NCBI GenBank assembly: GCA_029251165.1
Contig: JAQXDW010000005.1
Span: 1 to 64,000, forward strand
DNA from: Myxococcota bacterium
Lineage (GTDB): Bacteria; Myxococcota_A; UBA796
Direction: 5' to 3'
DNA length: 64,000 nt
In this document: one piece after another, positions 17,879-26,542 of the stretch
Layout of the letters: the number at the start of each line of letters is the position of its first letter
How positions within the stretch are numbered: position 1 is the first letter of the stretch
Translations under genes and position numbers: made by a program
Notes under the pieces: generated by a model
What the model was told of the DNA's origin: nothing
The model's input: the letters and a program-made list of their open reading frames with translations, nothing else
The model's database searches: none

Positions 17879-17946
17879 GATCACCTCAGGGTAGCCGGCC
17901 CTAACCTGGATCCCTGTGATACGCTCCATCTCCACTGGAGGCAGAG

Positions 17947-18456
17947 ATGCTGCTGGCGCTGATGCTCATCGGATGTGACCCGGACTGCGGGGACACCAGT
18001 AGAATGGATGGGGACTATGTTGTGTGGTCTCACGTTGCCGTCACAGACGATCTGATCACCGGCTCGAACAGCGAGGACTACCCCTACCGAGACATCTTCG
18101 TGAACGGATGGTCGGAGTGGAGCCTCAAGTACATCCCCAGCAAGCAGTCGTTCCAGCTCTCGATTGACGGGCAGGCCTACGAGGGATCCTACGAGCCGGA
18201 TCCGGACAACTGCAACAACTTCTCGCTCGTCTTCCAGGGCACGTACTCCACAGACGCCGACACCGCGCACAGCTTCCTGTGGCAGGGCGATCTGTCGTAC
18301 CTGGGGGTCCACATCGCCGGGACCTTCACCTACCAGGACAACTGGACGGACCTCGCGACGGGCATACAGGGCAGCCTCGAGATCCCCTCCGGAGAGCTCA
18401 CCGCGACCCTCCGCACCGAGATCTCGCAGGGCAGCGCGACCGACACCGGAGGCTGA
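17947..18456 (+). CDS. Small lipoprotein, function unknown
   Basis: The product is 169 residues, beginning MLLALMLIGCDPDCGD, with a clear lipobox (LIGC), so it should be lipidated and membrane anchored. The mature part is acidic and looks beta-rich (YVVWSHVAVTD, SFQLSIDGQAYEG, HIAGTFTYQDN), with a likely disulphide pair, and ends in a Thr/Gly tail. I recognise no family. GGAGG lies 5 nt upstream of the ATG. It is divergent from the BMC-T gene with a 68 nt shared upstream region, with no evident functional link. Confidence 0.7.
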   Translation: MLLALMLIGCDPDCGDTSRMDGDYVVWSHVAVTDDLITGSNSEDYPYRDIFVNGWSEWSLKYIPSKQSFQLSIDGQAYEGSYEPDPDNCNNFSLVFQGTYSTDADTAHSFLWQGDLSYLGVHIAGTFTYQDNWTDLATGIQGSLEIPSGELTATLRTEISQGSATDTGG

Positions 18457-18650
18457 GCGGGTTAGTGGGCTCCATGGAATGAGCGCGATGCTCCCCGCAT
18501 CGCGCGACATCACCCCGCAGCCCAAGAATCCCTCAAAGCATCCAGATGCGCCTTCAGTCTTCGCGGACAGCCAGGCCTGGAGCACTCTCAGGGCCTCCGG
18601 GCAGCTCGTTTCGTGGAGCCTCCGGAGCTCCTCAAGTCGGAGCCTCCCTC

Positions 18651-19523
18651 ATGTACAACCTGCTCATCTCTCTCTCCGTCGCTGCCGCCTTCTTTCTGCT
18701 GGGCTGGCTGGTGGCAGCGTCCTTGATCGCAGGCTTCGTGCCCGCGGTTCTCGCCTTCACGATCGCATACTTCCTCCTCGGTCGCCGCACCCTCCGTGCG
18801 CTCCAAGAGCTGATGGCAGCGGGGCAGAAGATCGCCGCAGAGGGGCAAGCCGGCGCACGGCCGACCACCCAGCGGCAGGCTGAGCAGCTGCAGCGGGATC
18901 TGGTGGGCAAGCTGAAGGCTGCCATGGAGAAGGGCTTCGAGCTCCAGAAGTGGCAGTTCGGCATCGCCGCGCAGATCCACGCCCAGCTTGGCTCTCTGGA
19001 CTACATGCTCCAGGACTTTGAGGGCGCGAAGGGGCACCTGGAGAAGGCAGACAACTGGGTGCTGCGGTTTCAGTCCTGGCAGCCCAGCGTCCTCCTCGGG
19101 CTCATCGAGCAGCGCAACAAGAACACCGATGCAGCGCTTGCGCAGCTGGAGAAGGGCCGCCGCGCAGGCTCCCGGGATCCGATGTTCTACGTGGTCTACG
19201 CTTACGCAGCGCACAAGATGGGCAAGAGCGAGATCGCCCTGCCGCTGATCAACGAAGGCGCCTCGCAGCACAAGGGCTCCGAGCACCTCCAGAAATTCGC
19301 CGACCAGCTCCGCAACAAGCGCACGCTGACCCCGGAGATCTTCGGCCAGGCGTGGCTTCAGTTCTACCCAGAAGATGCCCAGCGCGTCATGGCCGCCAAC
19401 CCGGAGATGGCCGCTCAGGGCAACCAGCCGATGAGCCGGGCCCAGCGTCGGGCTGCCGCACGGGGCAAGGGGCAGCAGCAGCCGCAGGGTGCCAACGGCA
19501 ACTTTCCCCACCCCCGGTTCTGA
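18651..19523 (+). CDS. Membrane-anchored TPR-like protein
   Basis: The 290-residue protein (start MYNLLISLSVAAAFFLLGW) has two predicted N-terminal membrane helices, the second around GFVPAVLAFTIAYFLLG. A long helical cytoplasmic or periplasmic part with TPR-like hairpins follows, for example IHAQLGSLDYMLQDFEGAK and QKWQFGIAAQ. The C-terminus is a Gln/Gly-rich tail (ARGKGQQQPQGANG). An earlier in-frame ATG at 18546 adds an arginine/serine-rich stretch with no signal character, so I prefer 18651. A scaffold role is likely; partners are unknown. Confidence 0.65.
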   Translation: MYNLLISLSVAAAFFLLGWLVAASLIAGFVPAVLAFTIAYFLLGRRTLRALQELMAAGQKIAAEGQAGARPTTQRQAEQLQRDLVGKLKAAMEKGFELQKWQFGIAAQIHAQLGSLDYMLQDFEGAKGHLEKADNWVLRFQSWQPSVLLGLIEQRNKNTDAALAQLEKGRRAGSRDPMFYVVYAYAAHKMGKSEIALPLINEGASQHKGSEHLQKFADQLRNKRTLTPEIFGQAWLQFYPEDAQRVMAANPEMAAQGNQPMSRAQRRAAARGKGQQQPQGANGNFPHPRF

Positions 19524-20669
19524 TCAGCTCAGCGGGGCGTCCACCACCGCGCCGTCCTGACCGGTCAGCGCGAGCCGACCAGCGAGCAGCTCAAGGGCAT
19601 CTGCACCGAAGACGTCCCGTCGCCAGCCGCGCAGGGCGTCAATGTCGGGGTTTTTCTCTGTCGCGAGCCGGTCGAGGTCTGCTCGCCGTGCGATCAGCGA
19701 CGTTGCGACGCCGTGGGTGCTGCATCGCAGCTGGAGCAGGGCCTGGAGCAGCGCGACCAGCGGCTCGTGCCCGGTCGGCTTGCTGCCAGACTTGAGCGGG
19801 GCTGGCCAGGTGTCCTCGGGGCTCTTCAGGCCGCGATTCATCGCGGCGAGCATCGCCTTGCCGTCGGGACCGCGCGCGGTGCTGTGGCTGAGGTTGCGAA
19901 CCCGCGCGAGGGCCTCGGCGTTCTTCGGCAGGTTGCGTGCGATCTCCAGCATCGCATCGTCTCGAACGATCCATCCCCGCGGGGTGTCTCGCTTCATCGC
20001 CTCCTGCTCCCGCCACATCGCAAGCTCTTTGAGGACCACCAGGACCTTGCTCTTGGCATTTCGGATGCGGACACGACGCCATGCCTCTGCTGGATCGATG
20101 GTGTATCGGCTGGCGTCCTCCAGGCTGGCCAGCTCCTCGCGGACCCACTCTGTCCGGCCGCTCTCTGTCAGCTGAGCGACCATCTTCTCGTAGACCTTGC
20201 AGAGGTGGGTGACGTCGCTGAGGGCGTAGGAGAGCTGCTGCTCGGTGAGCGGACGGATGGACCAGTCGGTGGCCTGGGAGGACTTGTCGACATGAATGCC
20301 CAGCATCGCTGAGACGAGCCGTGCGTATCCGGGCTGCTCGCCGAGCCCACAGACTGCCGCAGCGATCTGGGTGTCGAAGATCGGCGTGGGGACCTGACCG
20401 ATGCGGTGGAAGAAGATCTCCAGATCCTGGCTCGCTGCGTGAAAGACCTTGGTGATCTTTGGGTTGCAGAGGAGGTCTCGGAGCGGAGCCATGCTGATGT
20501 TTGCGAACGGATCGATGGCCGCGGCGTGCTCACCGTAGGCGACCTGCACAAGGCAGAGCTGCGAGTAGTATCGCTTCTCGCGCATGAATTCGGTGTCAAC
20601 GGCGATGTAGGGGGCCTCAGCGAGGGCGTCGCAGAAGCGGACCAGCTCGGCGGATGTGGTGATAAGCAT
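19524..20669 (-). CDS. rnd: Ribonuclease D
   Basis: A 3'-5' exoribonuclease that trims tRNA and small RNA ends. The 381-residue length fits RNase D, with an N-terminal DEDD nuclease domain and C-terminal HRDC-like helices (residues about 210-380, with VLVVLKELAMWREQEA). Metal-binding residues are visible: D25 and E27 in AVDTEFMREKRYYS, the aspartate of VFHAASQDLEIFF, and Y/D in LSYALSDVTHL. It is convergent with the TPR protein gene, whose stop abuts its own. A CATAGA box lies about 13 nt before the ATG and there is no Shine-Dalgarno sequence. Confidence 0.9.
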   Translation of the reverse strand: MLITTSAELVRFCDALAEAPYIAVDTEFMREKRYYSQLCLVQVAYGEHAAAIDPFANISMAPLRDLLCNPKITKVFHAASQDLEIFFHRIGQVPTPIFDTQIAAAVCGLGEQPGYARLVSAMLGIHVDKSSQATDWSIRPLTEQQLSYALSDVTHLCKVYEKMVAQLTESGRTEWVREELASLEDASRYTIDPAEAWRRVRIRNAKSKVLVVLKELAMWREQEAMKRDTPRGWIVRDDAMLEIARNLPKNAEALARVRNLSHSTARGPDGKAMLAAMNRGLKSPEDTWPAPLKSGSKPTGHEPLVALLQALLQLRCSTHGVATSLIARRADLDRLATEKNPDIDALRGWRRDVFGADALELLAGRLALTGQDGAVVDAPLS

Positions 20670-20849
20670 CTGGGGGTCTATGGCGTCGGAGCGATGTACG
20701 CTTTCGAACCCCTGTCATGGGGCTCTCGCAGCGGCTCCAGGATGCGCTGATGAGGGAGGCGCCGAATGTCTGGGGTGGCCCCTCGGGGGCACCGGCATCC
20801 GACCCTTGCAGCAGGACGCTCTGCGCGCCAACACGTTGCATTCCACGGC

Positions 20850-20863
20850 GATACCATACCGCC
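20850..20863 (+). promoter_or_regulatory. Putative leaderless -10 box (GATACCAT)
   Basis: GATACCATACCGCC directly precedes the ATG at 20864. TACCAT fits TANNNT and ends 6 nt before the start codon. No ribosome-binding site is present. Confidence 0.4.
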
Positions 20864-21943
20864 ATGCCGCTGTCGCACCCCCAGATGTTGTCGCTCGTCT
20901 CGCTCCTCCGCAGCACCAACCCTGACGCACAGAAGCAGGGGAAGGAGCTGCTGGCGGTGCTCTCCGAAGACGACGTTCGTGCCACGATGGCTGCTGTGGG
21001 TAACCTCTCGAGGTGTGACCTCTCCGGCATGCGGCTTGCTGGGCTGTCGTTTCGTGGCCACAACCTCAACGGCTGCGACCTCTCGGGCAGCGACCTCGCC
21101 TGCTCGGACTTCTTCCGGGCGCACCTTCGTCGCGCGAACCTGTCCGGCTGCGACCTCATCGGTGCCGATCTGCGTGAGAGCGATCTGCGTCAGTGCAGCC
21201 TGCAGCATGTCGATCTGTCGGAGACGCTGCTCACCGGTGCGCGCCTGCATCGCGCGGATCTGACCAGGGCGGATCTGACCGGGGCGAACCTCGCTGGTCT
21301 CAGCGCCCTCGGGGTCAACCTCACTGCCGCGTGCCTCATCGGTGCAGACCTCTCTGATGCCGATCTCCGGCCGAGCGTCTTGGAGCCCACCATCCTCCAC
21401 GATGCCCGGATGGCAGGTGCCGACCTCTCCAGGGCCCGTCTCCAGAGCGTCCGCCTCACCGCAGTCCACGGCCACCGGCTCCGGCTGGTCGGTGCGCGGC
21501 TCAGCGGCGCGGACCTGCGGGGCTCCGACCTGAAGGAAGCAGACCTCAGCGATGCCCGCCTCCACCGAACCCGAATCGATGGCCTCAACCTCACCATGGC
21601 CACCGCGCAGCGGGCGGAGCTGCTTCACCTCAGGACCACGCGGCTTGCTGCGTCGGGGATTGACCTGACGTCCGCCAACCTGACCAACTGTCGGCTGCCA
21701 GAGGCGCAGCTGAAGGGTGCTCGGCTGGCGGGCGCGTTTCTGCTCCGGGTTGACCTGTCTGGGGCGGATCTGACCGGCGCGGATCTCCGCAGGACGTGGA
21801 TTCGATCGGGTCGACTGGCTGGGGCCTGCCTGCGTGGTGCAGACCTGCGCGGTGCCTGGCTGGGCTGTGAGACCAGCGACGGCATCGACCTCACCGATGC
21901 GGTGATGGATGAGACGACCACGGTCGTCTCGCCGCTTGTTTGA
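20864..21943 (+). CDS. Pentapeptide-repeat protein
   Basis: The 359-residue product starts with a helical N-terminus (MPLSHPQMLSLVSLLRS) and a segment like ELLAVLSEDDVRATMAAVG. Many A(D/N)LXX pentapeptides follow, for example CDLSGMRLAGLSF, GADLRESDLRQCSL and RADLTRADLTGANLAGL. These repeats form a right-handed quadrilateral beta helix. Known members include the gyrase-protecting Qnr and MfpA proteins, but most have no assigned role and nothing here points to gyrase. The ATG at 20864 is preferred over 20717 because the added 49 residues lack family character. Confidence 0.8.
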   Translation: MPLSHPQMLSLVSLLRSTNPDAQKQGKELLAVLSEDDVRATMAAVGNLSRCDLSGMRLAGLSFRGHNLNGCDLSGSDLACSDFFRAHLRRANLSGCDLIGADLRESDLRQCSLQHVDLSETLLTGARLHRADLTRADLTGANLAGLSALGVNLTAACLIGADLSDADLRPSVLEPTILHDARMAGADLSRARLQSVRLTAVHGHRLRLVGARLSGADLRGSDLKEADLSDARLHRTRIDGLNLTMATAQRAELLHLRTTRLAASGIDLTSANLTNCRLPEAQLKGARLAGAFLLRVDLSGADLTGADLRRTWIRSGRLAGACLRGADLRGAWLGCETSDGIDLTDAVMDETTTVVSPLV

Positions 21944-22110
21944 GCCGGCTCTGTGAATCGGAGGGGCGGCTTCGCGTGCCGCAGCCGGCTCGTCTCCATG
22001 CGCAGCGCGCAGGTTTCGCCCGGGGGCAATGCTGCTGGAATTACATCCTTGCCTTACAGGGCTCTTGATCCTGGCCGCGAGATCCGTCTCTGTGAGGGAT
22101 GGAGGAAGCC

Positions 22111-22377
22111 ATGCGTGGCTCGCCGCTCGTATACGAGCTTGAAGATCCGGATGAGTTCAGCCTGGATCCGTTGACCGACTCAACCAGACCTGGTGTGCAG
22201 ACTGCACTCCAGGGATGGATGATGCCGAGACCGGAGCCTGGAGGGGAGCCGGCAGAAGACCCGGAGGCGCCGCCACCCCCGACGCTGGGGGAGTGGCTGG
22301 AGCAGCACGGGAAGGTCCTGCTGTTCGTGACGGTGATGTCGCTGTCTTGGGGCGTTCGACTCATGAGTGAGCTCTGA
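22111..22377 (+). CDS. Small tail-anchored membrane protein
   Basis: I chose the ATG at 22111 because GGAGG lies 5 nt before it; an in-frame ATG at 22099 is also possible. The 88-residue product has an acidic N-terminal half (YELEDPDEFSLDPLTD), a Pro/Glu-rich linker, and one C-terminal membrane helix (KVLLFVTVMSLSWGVRLM) close to the end, so it is probably tail anchored. No family recognised. It is convergent with the radical SAM gene. Confidence 0.5.
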   Translation: MRGSPLVYELEDPDEFSLDPLTDSTRPGVQTALQGWMMPRPEPGGEPAEDPEAPPPPTLGEWLEQHGKVLLFVTVMSLSWGVRLMSEL

Positions 22378-22485
22378 GTCTGCGGGCTCTCGTGGTCCTG
22401 CGCGGCTGAGCGAGACGGAGGCGGCTGCCGGAGAGCACCCGCCCCTCTCGACGGGCTCCAGCTCTGGGGCTGCTGTGCGCGCTGG

Positions 22486-24021
22486 CTACCGGTCGTACCA
22501 CTCCGGCTTGACCAGCCCCTGGTAGTGCTCGACATTCAGCGGGCTGATGCGCTGACGGACCGCATCAAGCGCCAGCTTTGCGGATACCTTGGTGAACCAG
22601 ATGTACATGTCGCGCTTGTAGTCGACCCGAGAGGTGAGCCCCTTGAGGGCCCAGCGGGTGTTCACGAACTTCTTGTTCATGTCGTACAGCGCGTAGGCGA
22701 TCTCGTCCTTGGTCATGTAGTCCGAGTCCAGCACCGGGCTCATCCAGTCGAAGTTGTCGAAGTCGTCTTCGGTGATGTGACCGTTTCGGATCGCGTCATC
22801 AAAGATCGGGGTTCCGGGGACCGGGGTGATCGGGTGGAAGGCGGGGAAGTCGACGTCGAGCTGCTGCGCGAGCTCGACCTGACGGGCGAGAGAGGCGTTG
22901 TCCTCTTCCTTGACCCCGACGATGAAGGTGCACTGGATGAACACATCGGAGTGGTGCTCCTTCATGATCTCGATGGCACGTCGTGCGACGCCGCCAGCAT
23001 AGAACCGCTTGTCGAGGCCCTTCAGCGCGTCGTCGTCGGCCCGCTCGACACCGATGAGGATGTGAGAGAGTCCAGCCTCGACCTGATCGGCGAGGATGCC
23101 CTTCTCATGGTCTCTGACGATGCAGTCGGCCCGCATGAACGTCATCCACTTGGTCTTCATCCCTGACTTGATCATCGCCTGGGAGAAGTCATAGTTGAAG
23201 TTCGGGTTGATGTTCCAGCTCTCATCGACCCAGACATACGAGCGCTTGCCGTACTTGTAGTAGAGGTCCTCGACCTCTTCCATCATCCGACCCACCGACT
23301 TGCTGCGCCAGCGCGGGGAGAGCTTGAGGTTGCCGTCGGCGTCATAGCTGCGGTCGGCCATGGTGGTCCACCAGGCGCAGAAGCTGCAGCTGCTGGTGCA
23401 GCCTCGGGAGTGGTGGAGGGTCGTGCCGCCGGGGGAGAACAGGTAGCGGCTCTTGCCGTAGAGGTGCATCGGCATCATGTCGTAGGCGGGCTTCGGCAGC
23501 GTGTCGAGGTCCGAGACGAGCTTGGAGGGCCGGGTCTGGACCATCTCGCCGTCGCGGGAGAACGCGATTCCGTCGATGTCGTTCATGTCCTCGATGCGCA
23601 TGCAGCCGTCGATGGCGCGCAGGATGTTGGCGAAGGCGATCTCGCCCTCGCCGATGCAGATGATGTCGATGTCAGGGTGGTTGGCGTAGCGGTGGGGGAG
23701 GTTGGTGAAGTGCCCGCCGCCGGCCACGGTCACCGCCTCTGGAGCCGCCGCACGACACAGCGCGAAGAAGCGCAGGGCCTCGGAGGCGTACAGGGCGTGG
23801 TTCTCACCGCAGCCGATCACGTGCGGCTTGAAGTCTCGGACCTGGTCATAGAGGCTCTTCCAGCCGACATGCAGCGGCATGCAGTCGATGACCTTGACCT
23901 GGTGGCCCTCTGCGCGGGCAACTGCAGCGAGAGCAGGTAGGGCCTGCTGGAGGAGAAAGTTGTCTCCCTCGCTGGTGTAGGGCCAGTAGCAGCGGGGCGG
24001 TTGAACAAGCAGTACGCGCAT
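22486..24021 (-). CDS. B12-binding-domain radical SAM protein
   Basis: The 511-residue protein starts with a cobalamin-binding-like domain (MRVLLVQPPR, then PALAAVARAEGHQVKVIDC) and continues into a radical SAM domain. The [4Fe-4S] cysteines are C208, C212 and C215 in SRGCTSSCSFC (CX3CX2C). The layout resembles the BchE/HpnP class of B12-dependent radical SAM enzymes that methylate or rearrange unactivated carbons. The substrate is unknown. The start at 24021 leaves 8 nt after the methyltransferase stop and avoids an overlap from an earlier ATG at 24051. It is in a unit with that methyltransferase, so both may act on one product. Confidence 0.85.
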   Translation of the reverse strand: MRVLLVQPPRCYWPYTSEGDNFLLQQALPALAAVARAEGHQVKVIDCMPLHVGWKSLYDQVRDFKPHVIGCGENHALYASEALRFFALCRAAAPEAVTVAGGGHFTNLPHRYANHPDIDIICIGEGEIAFANILRAIDGCMRIEDMNDIDGIAFSRDGEMVQTRPSKLVSDLDTLPKPAYDMMPMHLYGKSRYLFSPGGTTLHHSRGCTSSCSFCAWWTTMADRSYDADGNLKLSPRWRSKSVGRMMEEVEDLYYKYGKRSYVWVDESWNINPNFNYDFSQAMIKSGMKTKWMTFMRADCIVRDHEKGILADQVEAGLSHILIGVERADDDALKGLDKRFYAGGVARRAIEIMKEHHSDVFIQCTFIVGVKEEDNASLARQVELAQQLDVDFPAFHPITPVPGTPIFDDAIRNGHITEDDFDNFDWMSPVLDSDYMTKDEIAYALYDMNKKFVNTRWALKGLTSRVDYKRDMYIWFTKVSAKLALDAVRQRISPLNVEHYQGLVKPEWYDR

Positions 24022-24029
24022 GGGATTAG

Positions 24030-24962
24030 CTAGCCCAGCTTCCGTGCGCATGCCATCCAGGCTCGGTTTAAGGGACGAGATACCGGATGGGCCCGGAGCC
24101 GATCCTCCAGCGCGAGGGCCTCTGTGAGCGGGAGCGGTCCGCTGGCGAGCTCGAAGGGGCCGGACAGCGCATAGTGGCTGGGCTGAAGCGTGACGAGCTG
24201 AAGCGGAGCGAGCAGCGCCCGGAAGTCGTCCTCAGTGTAGGTGCGAACCCAGACATCACCGGGGACGTGAACGTTTCCGGTGAAGAAGCCGTCGATGGTG
24301 CCGGGCTGGGCATCCGCAGCCATCGCCCATCCCCACCGCGCCTCGACGCTGATCAGCAGCATGCCGCCAGGCCTGAGGACCCTCAGCAGGTTTCGCAGGA
24401 CCGTCTTGGGATCCTCGACGTAGCAGAGCACCTCACAAGCGATCACGACATCGACGGGCTCCAGCTCAGGCATGCGCTCCCCGGTGGTCCAGTGGACATC
24501 GAGGGCGCCGGGCAGGTTGACGGCAGAGTTGACGGCCCGCCACAGGCTGCGGAGGTCCGGGTCGATCAGCTCGACCTCACAGCCGCGCTCCAGCAGCCAC
24601 GTCGTGAACCGCCCGATGCCGCCGCCGAGGTCGAGCACCCGACAGCCCGCTGGCAGGTGAGGTTCCCACTGGCGGAGGTAGAGCGCGCGCTCGATGAGCT
24701 TGTCGCGATGAAGCGGAGACTCCGGCTCTAGAAATGCCATCCAGTCTGGATGATCTTCCCAGTAGCGTGCAGCACCCTGGAGGTTGTCCAGGGGGGCGGA
24801 GGTTGAGGACTCACCGTTGTGAATCGCGGCGATCCGAGGATCGCCGGGGGGCATCTCAAAGGCGACCCCCGCCCATCCGTTCAGGCCCGCACAGCTGTAG
24901 GGTGGACCGTCAGGGAGCGAGGGGGTCTCTCCGCGAAGCGCCCAGGCATCAGCCAGGGACAA
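24030..24962 (-). CDS. Class I SAM-dependent methyltransferase
   Basis: The 310-residue protein carries the SAM-binding motif I VLDLGGGIGRFTTWLLERG, an acidic loop VELIDPD, and the motif IV/V region VDVVIACEVLCYVEDPKTVL followed by LRVLRPGGMLLISVEARWG. The start appears to be TTG at 24962, with GGAG about 9 nt upstream. It heads a two-gene unit with the B12-radical SAM gene. The methyl acceptor cannot be inferred; the partner suggests a lipid or small-molecule tailoring pathway. Confidence 0.8.
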   Translation of the reverse strand: MSLADAWALRGETPSLPDGPPYSCAGLNGWAGVAFEMPPGDPRIAAIHNGESSTSAPLDNLQGAARYWEDHPDWMAFLEPESPLHRDKLIERALYLRQWEPHLPAGCRVLDLGGGIGRFTTWLLERGCEVELIDPDLRSLWRAVNSAVNLPGALDVHWTTGERMPELEPVDVVIACEVLCYVEDPKTVLRNLLRVLRPGGMLLISVEARWGWAMAADAQPGTIDGFFTGNVHVPGDVWVRTYTEDDFRALLAPLQLVTLQPSHYALSGPFELASGPLPLTEALALEDRLRAHPVSRPLNRAWMACARKLG

Positions 24963-25159
24963 CGGGGCTCCAGTGACCGTAAGGTCAGCAGGGGGCAGAG
25001 GGTACAGTCAGGACTTACCGGGGAGCACCCGGCAGGGCCTTACTCGGGCTGGGTCGGACGGGGCCGAGGAGTGGGACGCCACTTCATGGGGACACCTAAG
25101 GCTAGAGTGAGAGATACAGGGCACACTTCACCTAACATGCCGATGAGATCGCCCAACTG

Positions 25160-26026
25160 TCAACCCTCGACCATCTTCCAGGACTGCGGGGAGTCAAACA
25201 GGGCGCGGATTAGCGCCTGATTCAGGGCGTGTCCCGGCCGGATTGCTTCAAATCGGCCTTGAACAGCGACACCGGCCAGTGCGAGATCTCCGACCATGTC
25301 CAGCAGCTTGTGGCGGACGGCTTCGTCGGGGCCTCGGAGTCCGTTTGGGTTCACGACGCCGTCTTGTCCGTAGACCACGGCGTTTTCCAGCCCCCCTCCC
25401 AGGGCCAGTCCCATGCGGTGCATGGCCTCGACTTCTCCGAGGAATCCGAAGGTGCGTGCCCAGGCCAGCTCATGGCCGAAGGTCCCGTTCTCCAGGCGGA
25501 CGGCGAGCTGCTGCTGACCGATGGCCGGGTGGTCGAAGATGATGGTCGCGGAGACCTCCAGGCCCTCCGCTGGGACCAGGCGCGCCGTGCGGTCGCCGTC
25601 GCAGACCTCGACGGGCGCGGTGATGACCAGGGTTCGCCGCAGGGCATCCTGAGTCGTCCGGCCGGCCGCGCGGATCTGCTCAACCCAGGGGGCTGCGCTG
25701 CCGTCGAGGACCGGGATCTCCTCTCCAGAGACTTCGATCAGGGCATTGTCGATGCCCTCAGCCAGCAGCGCGGCGAGGAGGTGCTCTACGGTCGCGACCA
25801 TGAAGTGCTCGCCGCCCAGGGTGGTGGCGAGCCGGGTGTCGATGACCTGATCATATCGAGCAGGCAGCGGCGGGCTGCCGGGCTTGCCAGCGGCGGTGAA
25901 GCTCAGGCCGGCGCTCGGTGGTGCCGGCAGGAGGCGAACGGAGACGTCTTGTCCGCTGTGGAGTCCGATGCCACTGACTTGAATCGGGCGGCTTAGGGTG
26001 TGCTGTTGTCGCATCGGCGTCACCAT
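25160..26026 (-). CDS. lpxC: UDP-3-O-acyl-N-acetylglucosamine deacetylase LpxC
   Basis: LpxC performs the committed step of lipid A synthesis, a zinc-dependent deacetylation in the cytoplasm. The 288-residue protein has zinc ligands H82 (VEHLLAAL), H239 and D243 (RHKLLDMVGDLAL), the catalytic E81 and the catalytic histidine H266 (PGHALNQAL). It starts MVTPMRQQHTLSRPI; M5 is an alternative start. It is slightly shorter than the E. coli enzyme. It lies 12 nt after the DUF192 gene and below ruvCAB on the same strand, so it may be the last gene of a longer unit. Confidence 0.95.
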   Translation of the reverse strand: MVTPMRQQHTLSRPIQVSGIGLHSGQDVSVRLLPAPPSAGLSFTAAGKPGSPPLPARYDQVIDTRLATTLGGEHFMVATVEHLLAALLAEGIDNALIEVSGEEIPVLDGSAAPWVEQIRAAGRTTQDALRRTLVITAPVEVCDGDRTARLVPAEGLEVSATIIFDHPAIGQQQLAVRLENGTFGHELAWARTFGFLGEVEAMHRMGLALGGGLENAVVYGQDGVVNPNGLRGPDEAVRHKLLDMVGDLALAGVAVQGRFEAIRPGHALNQALIRALFDSPQSWKMVEG

Positions 26027-26038
26027 AGCAGCCGGACA

Positions 26039-26464
26039 CTACTCTTGCGACGGTGACGGCAGACCCTCGACCCGGGCTCCGGCCGCTACGCCCTTGCGGG
26101 TGAACCATCCCTGCTCCATTTCTAAGGCATACATCGCTGGATATCGGGACGGCGTGGCCGTCTCGTCGAGGGGAGCCATGTCGGCGATTCGAACGATTCT
26201 TCCGTGGGTGTCGAGGAAGGCGATCGAGAGGGGGAGGGGGGTGTTCTTCATCCAGAACGAGCGTGGACGCTCGTTGGGGTAGACGAAGAGCATTCCGTGG
26301 TCGGGCTGGAGGGCGGCCCGCTCCATGAGTCCTTGTCGCCGGAGGTCTGGAGTGTCTGCCAGCTCAACGGTGACCGGATTGCCGTCGACAGAGATGGACG
26401 CTGTCGGCAGGACCGGCTCAGGGGTGGCGTTGCGGGCGCAGGCGATCAGGAGTGCAAGCAGCAT
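26039..26464 (-). CDS. DUF192-family lipoprotein
   Basis: The 141-residue protein has a short lipoprotein leader ending in a lipobox (MLLALLIACARN). The DUF192 core follows: LMERAALQPDHGMLFVYP, then SFWMKNTPLPLSIAFLD and GRIVRIADMAPLDE. The MKNT block is characteristic. Members are secreted single-domain proteins of unknown function, often near cell-envelope genes. Here the gene sits 12 nt before lpxC. There is no ribosome-binding site; a GTTAGGCT box lies 14 nt before the ATG, which suggests its own promoter between it and ruvB. Confidence 0.85.
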   Translation of the reverse strand: MLLALLIACARNATPEPVLPTASISVDGNPVTVELADTPDLRRQGLMERAALQPDHGMLFVYPNERPRSFWMKNTPLPLSIAFLDTHGRIVRIADMAPLDETATPSRYPAMYALEMEQGWFTRKGVAAGARVEGLPSPSQE

Positions 26465-26478
26465 TGCTGAAGCCTAAC
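26465..26478 (-). promoter_or_regulatory. Putative leaderless -10 box (GTTAGGCT)
   Basis: GTTAGGCTTCAGCA directly precedes the ATG at 26464. TAGGCT fits TANNNT and ends 8 nt before the start. The same GTTAGGCT octamer precedes the HtrA gene at 40501. Confidence 0.45.
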
Positions 26479-26542
26479 CCCTCCCTGTGATGGGCTGACC
26501 GATGGCCTCAGACCGGGCGCCCCGACACACCCCACTGCGGCC

